Part shown: positions 57,784-64,000 of the stretch, piece by piece
Layout: every line of letters starts with the position of its first letter
How positions within the stretch are numbered: the stretch's first letter is position 1
NCBI GenBank assembly: GCA_007258455.2
Contig: VDFB02193867.1
Location: 531,252,751-531,316,750 of the forward strand
Length of the DNA: 64,000 nt
Reading direction: 5' to 3'
Source of the DNA: Sequoia sempervirens
Lineage: Eukaryota; Streptophyta; Pinopsida; Cupressales; Cupressaceae
The notes under the pieces: model-generated
Databases searched by the model: none
The model's input: the letters and a program-made list of their open reading frames with translations, nothing else
What the model was told of the DNA's origin: nothing
Made by a program: the position numbers and the translations under genes

Positions 57784-60700
57784 TGTTGTGCATGTTTTGC
57801 ACACATGCCCCACCAAAGGTAGGGACCCCCTTTTTTTTGCTTTTTCCTTGCTCCTGTTGGCTTGGTCCCTTCTCATTTTCTTCGCTTTTTCCTTCATTTT
57901 TTGACCTTGGGGAGAAGTTGCCTACGGATTTGGGATGTTTTTCTAATGCCTAAGTAACTACCAAGGTTTTTTAAGTTCTAACAAGTTGCATAAATTTCAT
58001 TACGGGTTGTCGTCTATGGGTTTCTGTATACGAGTTTCCATCCATGGGTTTCCATGTGTGGGTTTCCATCCATGGGTTGTCGTCTATAGGTTTCTATGTG
58101 TAGGTTTCCATCCATGGGTTTCTGTGTGCGGGTTTCTGTGTGGAATGCCATTTTTTTATGGCGCCGGACCCTACGGCTTCCACCTTCCAAATTTTTCTAT
58201 TTCAAAAGAAGGGTACAAAATTTAAGTTTTCAACTTCTAGGGCCCATACAGTGCATGTCTCCATAATCCTAAAGGGGTTTGAGCCAAATTTTCTAAGTGT
58301 TTAGAAATTGTGGAAACTTCCCTGCAAGAAGTCATCTGCAAGTTTCCACCCCCGAAAGTTCGTTTGTGAAATGTTGTTGCTAACAGCTCTAGACCCTTCG
58401 GCTCCCACATTCTAAATTTCCACATTTCTCAAAATGAGTCAAATCTTAAGTAAATATGTCTATACACTCTTTCTACCTATTTTCCCACATGCTAAAATTG
58501 AAAAATCTCAAATTTACTCAATTTTGTGACTTTGTGGAAATTTCACTGTGGGTTGCTATCTGTGGTTTTCCATTCGTGAATTTTCATGTGCGGGTTGTCA
58601 TCCGCAGGTTTCTATGTGTGGAAATCTGTCCGTAGGTTTTTGTGTGTGGAATTTCATCTATGGGTTTCCATGTGCGGAAGTCTATCTACGGGTTTCTATG
58701 TACGGAATTCCATCCATAGGTTTTTGTGTGTGGAATGTCGTTACAAATGGCATCGTACCCTACAGCTTCCACATTCCAAATTTTCACACTTTTCGAAAGG
58801 GTTCAAATCATTTAGGAATAGGTCTAAGCACCCTTCTAATGCATCTTTCATGTGCTTAATTTGAAAAAAATCAAAATTGATAAGAGTTGTGGCTTTGTGG
58901 AACTTTTCATGCGGGAAGCCACCTTATGGATGTCATGGTCCCCAATGTTGTTTTTACGGTGCAAACTTGTCTGGCTTCTCACCTCGTGGTATCCACATCT
59001 CGTTCTTTCATGAGTCAAACACTTGAGTCCCAAATATAAAAATCCTTAAGTCAAATGGACCACTATGGGCTTACCCCTACAGGCTACCTCATGTGGAAGT
59101 ACATTCACCAAAGATCGTTCCCAATGGCAAAACAAGCACGACCTCTGCATTTGTGAATTTTGCTTTCATTTTCACCACAGGGGGTACAAAGTGTTTCCTC
59201 AAAAAAATTAAGTCTTCAGGTCCACACAAACCCACCCATGCTCTATTTTCCTTTGCCTTATGACGAGACTATCACATCTTTCCACTACATGGGTCTCGCT
59301 TGCCTTATTTCCAAAAACAAATCTTTGATCCAAGTAAAAAAAATTCCAAGTCCAAGCATCTTATGTGGGTCTGTCCTAGCAAACCATGGTCCCCGAGAGG
59401 TTGTTACTCCTCGACCATTCTTAGCGGCTAAACATTACCCTCTTCTTGCCTAACATCTCAACTCGCAGACCCTGCATATCCCATTTCCGCACTTCCCAAG
59501 TGATCAACTCTCCAAAGTGAAATTGGGTAAAATGGAAACTTTCCAAAAATGGAAAAAAAATTTAAAACATGAAATTTTCTCGATGGACTATAAATTGATA
59601 CATTTTAATATTTTAAATGAGGAAAATTTATCATTTTTGGAGATTTAAATCATGATATTTTGTGACACAGGTGCTTTTAAGGAATCTTGGAGGGATAATG
59701 GATCAATTCATATGAAGACATGTCAAGAGGGGAGATTTTAATTCAAATTGCCAAGGTGGAGATGGTTTTACTTGTGGATGTACGCCAAGAGGATGCTACC
59801 TGAACATCTAATTGCCAAAGCCTGCTTAAGAATATGTGTTGGGAAATACAACATTTGGAGAAGTGATTTCAAACAAGACAACATGGGGGGATGTTTTATT
59901 TTCTACCAATGAAGAGCTATTTGCCAAGGCCAAGGTAAATATTTCTGCTTTTCAGTGAAGCAAATTTGCAATGAGATTCACTTGATTGGGTTAAAGGATG
60001 CTGAAAATATACCAATAGAAGGTGGGTTTTACCAGTTTCCAACTATAGTGTAAGGGGCAGCTAAAAGCCAAAAATAAATACAAGACAAAATAGACTACAA
60101 GAGAAAGTAGAGAAAAGACAAGAGGTCTATTTTTATATTATAATATATTGGGGGTAGGTGAAACCCTAAGTTGTATTGAATCTCGACCATTCATTACAAA
60201 TCAATCATGGCCATTTATTTTTCTTTTGAAAAACTATAAATAGGGGCTTGCTCCGCATTTTTAGGGTGTGGAGAATTGTTGTAAAGGGAATTTTGAAGTA
60301 ATAGAAGGAAGCATTGCATTGAATTTGGGTGTTTTCTTTGAGTTTGCTCATTTTGCATGCATGATTCAACCTTCATGTTTGTTTTAGTTTGTTAGTTTCT
60401 TGAATGTCTTTAATGGTGGTTGTTGTTACAATATTGGATGCACTTCTATCTCATGCTTTTTGTGGTTTATTGATGATCAATCACTTTGCAAAGCTAGTAT
60501 GAGCTATTTCACATGTTGTAATTAAGTTCAATTGTATGTTCATGAGGTGAATGCACAATCTAAAAATCTGCAAAGACCCCTTGAAGATTGCACTAGTTTT
60601 GTGTAGCTGTAAGTTTCTCTTGGTCAAGCAAAACTCAGTTTTGTGGGAGTCTGTCTATTGTAGCATCCTCCATTGTTACTATTCATTCATACCCTAGAGT

Positions 60701-61091
60701 TAGAAAATTCTCTCAACCCTTTCCCCTTTTTCTATTTCTTTTAAATCTATGTTAGTTTAGGATCTCAAGCACTATAAAAGTGCCAAATTTGGTGATTGAA
60801 GTGAGTTTCAGCTTGTTGTTCTAAGTGTGCAGCTACTACTCATTCATTTCTAGAACTTAGAAACTATGTTTTCAGACCAAAACTCCCAAACTTTGTGAGC
60901 CATAAATTCATCCTTGTGAATACCAGCAAATCATATCAACCAATTGAACTATTCCAAGCATTGTCATGACCTGACACCCGAGAGACCTTAGGGTGATGTT
61001 TTGAAACTTTGTTGTAGGAAATTTCCTTTCAAGAGAGACATTGCACTTGTTCTTTGTCTGTGTTGAGAAGGTGCAAAAACACCCATCAACA
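57784..61091 (+). repeat. Element E right LTR (intact)
   Basis: 3308 bp, TGTTGTGCATG to CATCAACA. Arrays of GTGGGTTTCCATCCATG-like units at 57990-58150 and 58548-58740. TATA core CTATAAATAGG at 60234-60244. Followed by TSD AGCAC. Confidence 0.9.
60234..60244 (+). promoter_or_regulatory. TATA box of E right LTR
   Basis: CTATAAATAGG followed by GGCTTGCTCCGC, in the position equivalent to the D LTR promoters. Confidence 0.65.
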
Positions 61092-61096
61092 AGCAC

Positions 61097-62079
61097 ATCT
61101 AAAATAAAATTAAAAATTTAGATTATCCATAAATATGGAGATACTCCTCTTGTTACCCTAATAAATAGATGTTCAAATAAAATACTATTAGAATCCTCAT
61201 ATACCAACTAATAACCACCTTTCATTATTATCAAACATGTCATTAGTGCATGTCAAGGGATAATTTATATTATATCAACTTGTACACAATAGAAAATTTA
61301 AGAAACATTCACATCAAAACCAAAATACAATTTCATTTAGGAACCTTGATTAGGTTAAATAATCCATCTCTAAATAGGAAAAAATCCCCATTTTAGTATC
61401 AAATTACGGTTGAATACAAACATTATTAACATCTATGAGATTACACAACAAGCGTAATCTCCTAATGCACCTACAAAAAAACCTCACTATGAACAATCTT
61501 GCAAACATGCTTGGAATGGTCAAGAGGTGGACTTAAACCACCATATATAAATGGGATCCAGATACACCCATCTTGAGAAAGAAACATATAACCTCTCTTT
61601 ATTTTCCCATCTTCAAAAAAATTCACAAAATTGGAAGATAAAACATCAAAAACACATACAAGATGGAGCAGATGAGTTGTTGTGAGTCAATGGTGTCAAG
61701 GAGGGCTATTGTGATAGCTTAAAGTTGTGCCCTTAGTTGTAGAGTAATTTTTGCCCTATATTTTTCAAATGTTATTTCATTTTCATTCTAGGCATGGCTA
61801 TGTGTGCGGTGGGGTAGGTTCAAATCAAGAATCTAATTTCCAAGTGATACTAGTTTTGGATTGCATGTCAACAATTGATGGTCTATGAGATGCTCTCCTT
61901 TGTCTTTTAGAGATAAAATTAGAGTCAATGAGGTATATTTATCTCATCATTGTAATGTAATCCATTGTTTTATGCATACAAATAATGAGGTTAAATCATA
62001 CTTGAAATCATAGAATCAGCTTAGATAAAAAGGTTTCTTAGAGATAAGTGTGGATCAACCTATTTAGTTCATTAATATA
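61097..62079. other. Unassigned sequence between E and LINE K
   Basis: No supported gene. The last part may be the 5' UTR of LINE K, whose 5' end I could not fix. No LTR ends or TSD seen. Confidence 0.4.
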
Positions 62080-63280
62080 AAATTTATCACTGATGATGTT
62101 ACTACTTATTTAAGCACACTTTAATATATAAATTTATGGGCTTTAGAATATATTTTCACTTCTTGGAAGCTTGAGATCAATGGACTTGGAAACTCAAACA
62201 TGATATGAGGATTATTCTAGCTAAGAATGGTTATTTCTTTATAGTGTTTACAAGTATAGTGGATTGTAATACAATCTTTGAGGGTGGTCCATATTTTCAC
62301 AACCAAGAAATTTTATTCATTGAAAATATTGACATGTGTTCTTTGATCTAGTGGAGGATTTCCCTTCAAAAATTCTCATCAAGATCTACCTCCTTTATTT
62401 TCACATGGAATTTTAGAGGCCAAATATTATATAATCCATATCAACTATTCTCAAGAAACCCTTGGGCATGTATCAGCATATGTTGGAAAGAAAGGTAAAA
62501 AATTGTGCTTGTATTTGTATAAAAATTTATTTGAGTAATTTGTTAATAATTATTTAGATATTAGATTAGGAAACTTGCACTTGCTCCAAAAATATATTAT
62601 GAGGCTCTTCCTTTTATATGTCATGCTTCTCATGACTATGGGAAGTTGTGGGAGCACCTCAGTTCTCTCCCTATTCTTCTATATCTAAATTCAAGGAAAA
62701 AGAGAAAGTTCCAACCTATGCAAAAGAACTAGATTAAAATGGGTTTATCCCTATGAAATCTTGGAATAAGGGGAATAGTATGATCTATCAAAGAAAGGAC
62801 CTTCCCAAAGGAAACTTTAATAAAAAAATTGATGTCCTTGAAATTTTTGAAGAACTAAAGCTAAAATAGCATGAAAAGATCCATGTTGAACAAAACATAG
62901 ATCTTCTTGGCTCTAGTATCTTACACAACCCAATGAAAATCAATTATTCAATAGAGATAAAATTACTATCTAATAAGGGTTTATCCCTCTTTCATTCATC
63001 TTGATAAATATTTTTGGTAGTAGGAAGTTGATATTATCAAGTCTACGTTAATTTTCGCTTCTTCCACTTTAATAGAGCATCCTATGGAAGATCTTATTGA
63101 TAGTGTCATTACAAATTATCCTCAATTTTTAGGAGGAAATTATGATGGTAAGAAGAAATTTCAACCTCTATTAGATCTTCAATAGAAAAATATCAAGAAA
63201 GGGGCTTTAGATAAGATTTCTAAGGTAGGGAGAAAAATAGATTAAGGTGAAGATGATAGGGGAATCACTTGTGGAATCTA
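62080..63280 (+). pseudogene. LINE K ORF1 remnant (DUF4283-like)
   Basis: Decayed ORF1 of a plant L1-like LINE. FEGGPYFHNQ near 62276 is the DUF4283 hallmark (LINE C has FEGGPYFYNQ). Downstream, YEALPFICHASHDYGKLW (about 62597) is the zinc knuckle region with one Cys and one His lost, compared with LPFRCRLCHEYGHLQ in C. Many stops; the frame changes often. The start is not determined. Confidence 0.65.
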
Positions 63281-63333
63281 GTGTCACTTGGAAATTAGAT
63301 TCTTGCTTTGACACTCCCCAAAAATGATAAGGG

Positions 63334-64000
63334 ATTTCTTGGAATTTGAGGAGTTTGAGTAGCACCCCTTTTCAAAAGAATTATTGTGATCTTATAATGG
63401 ATCAGCATCATCTTTTTAAAGAAACTAAAATATTTGTGGAGGAAATGGGTTTCATCTCTTCTAACATGTGGAGAGGTATTCCATGCCAATGTATTTGGGT
63501 GCCAAATATTTTTTTGGAGGGTTTGCTTGCTTATGGGGCCCTTGTAGGTTCACTCCTTTTTGGATAGTGAGAAAATATTCTATACTAACAGTGGCTTCTT
63601 TCTTTGATTCTAGTAGTTTCATTCTCCTCTCTAATGTTTTTTCTCCTACTAGTTTTCAAAGAAAGGTCCTACTTTGGTTCCATTTTAGGTTTTTCATTCT
63701 TTAGCTCCTTTTTTTCCTTGGATCTTAGCTGGTGATTTTAATTCTATTCTTAGTTTTGATGAGAAACTCAATGTTTCTAATTGACAATCCCAACTTCTAC
63801 TTTGTTGAGAGATAATATGTCTTTTCTAAATCTAGTGGATGTTAAACCAAGAAATCATTTTTTTACAAGTGAAATGATAGAAGATGTGAGGTTTCCTCTA
63901 TTTTAAAATAAATTAGAAAGTTTTTAGTCTCTAACTATTAGATTGGTTACAATTGAGCATCTTATTCTAATATTTTAGGGTTGAAAGGGTCAAACAATTA
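63334..64000 (+). pseudogene. LINE K ORF2 endonuclease, cut by window edge
   Basis: ISWNLRSLSS opens the endonuclease (compare LSWNVRGLN in C), then KETKIFVEEMGF (about 63418), where QETK is usual, and FPWILAGDFNSIL (about 63715-63751), the conserved GDFN block. Stops and shifts are present. RT would lie beyond 64000. It follows ORF1 in the same orientation, so K is probably a longer copy than J. Confidence 0.75.

Larger units (their letters stand above)
44849..61091 (+). mobile_element. LTR retrotransposon E (D/E family), carrying copia F
   Basis: Plus-strand element with a perfect TSD AGCAC (44844-44848 and 61092-61096). Right LTR 57784-61091 (3308 bp) is intact. The left LTR is split into 44849-46660 and 52792-54260 by element F. 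Ends are TGTTGTGCATG and CATCAACA. The internal region (54261-57783) aligns with that of D in ORF and 3' region. No pol. About 10.1 kb without F. LTR termini, 3' LTR half, PBS-like site and protein are shared with D, while the repeat arrays of the LTR differ. Confidence 0.9.

Overview
This window looks like intergenic DNA from a large-genome seed plant. A gymnosperm is plausible but nothing here proves it. It is AT-rich, and I found no intact host gene, tRNA, rRNA or CRISPR array. Almost all of it can be assigned to transposable elements, many nested inside one another. I fixed boundaries by matching LTR pairs, TG..CA ends, primer binding sites (PBS) and target site duplications (TSD) by eye. 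All coding regions carry stops or frameshifts.

Left half (about 1-35,100). An edge-truncated LTR element (1-1650, minus strand) is followed by a fragment with gypsy-type protease similarity (about 1700-3063). Next comes minus-strand LTR element A (3064-35082). Its left LTR is split by plus-strand LTR element B (3392-23221, TSD AGGGG). The left LTR of B is split by a full-length minus-strand L1-type LINE, C (about 4342-20194). The endonuclease domain of C is split by plus-strand LTR element D (8350-17854, TSD GGATC/AGATC). The internal part of A separately received a 5'-truncated plus-strand LINE, J (28039-33278, TSD ACCTTGAA), and holds a 39-bp tandem array. The longest chain is therefore D in C in B in A, probably in an older gypsy-like host.

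Right half. A degenerate stretch (35,083-38,061) leads to plus-strand LTR element G (38062-42938, TSD TAGCC), which carries a small terminal-inverted-repeat element, H (40284-41075). A hAT-like non-autonomous element, I (43369-44448, TSD CAAACAAC), contains a GC-rich repeat and a long hairpin. LTR element E (44849-61091, TSD AGCAC) belongs to the same family as D. Its left LTR is split by minus-strand copia element F (46661-52786, TSD TAAAT), which has gag, protease, integrase and reverse transcriptase but lacks RNase H. The window ends in a third LINE, K (about 62,080 to the edge, plus strand).

The most interesting item is the D/E family. It has LTRs of 2.9-3.3 kb with a conserved TATA promoter, an unassigned PBS-like TGGCACTAGAAGG site, no recognisable pol, and a long decayed reading frame shared by both copies. 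That frame carries two related WCRxH..CxxC modules and a conserved C-terminal block that I do not recognise. It looks like a non-autonomous LTR family with its own protein.
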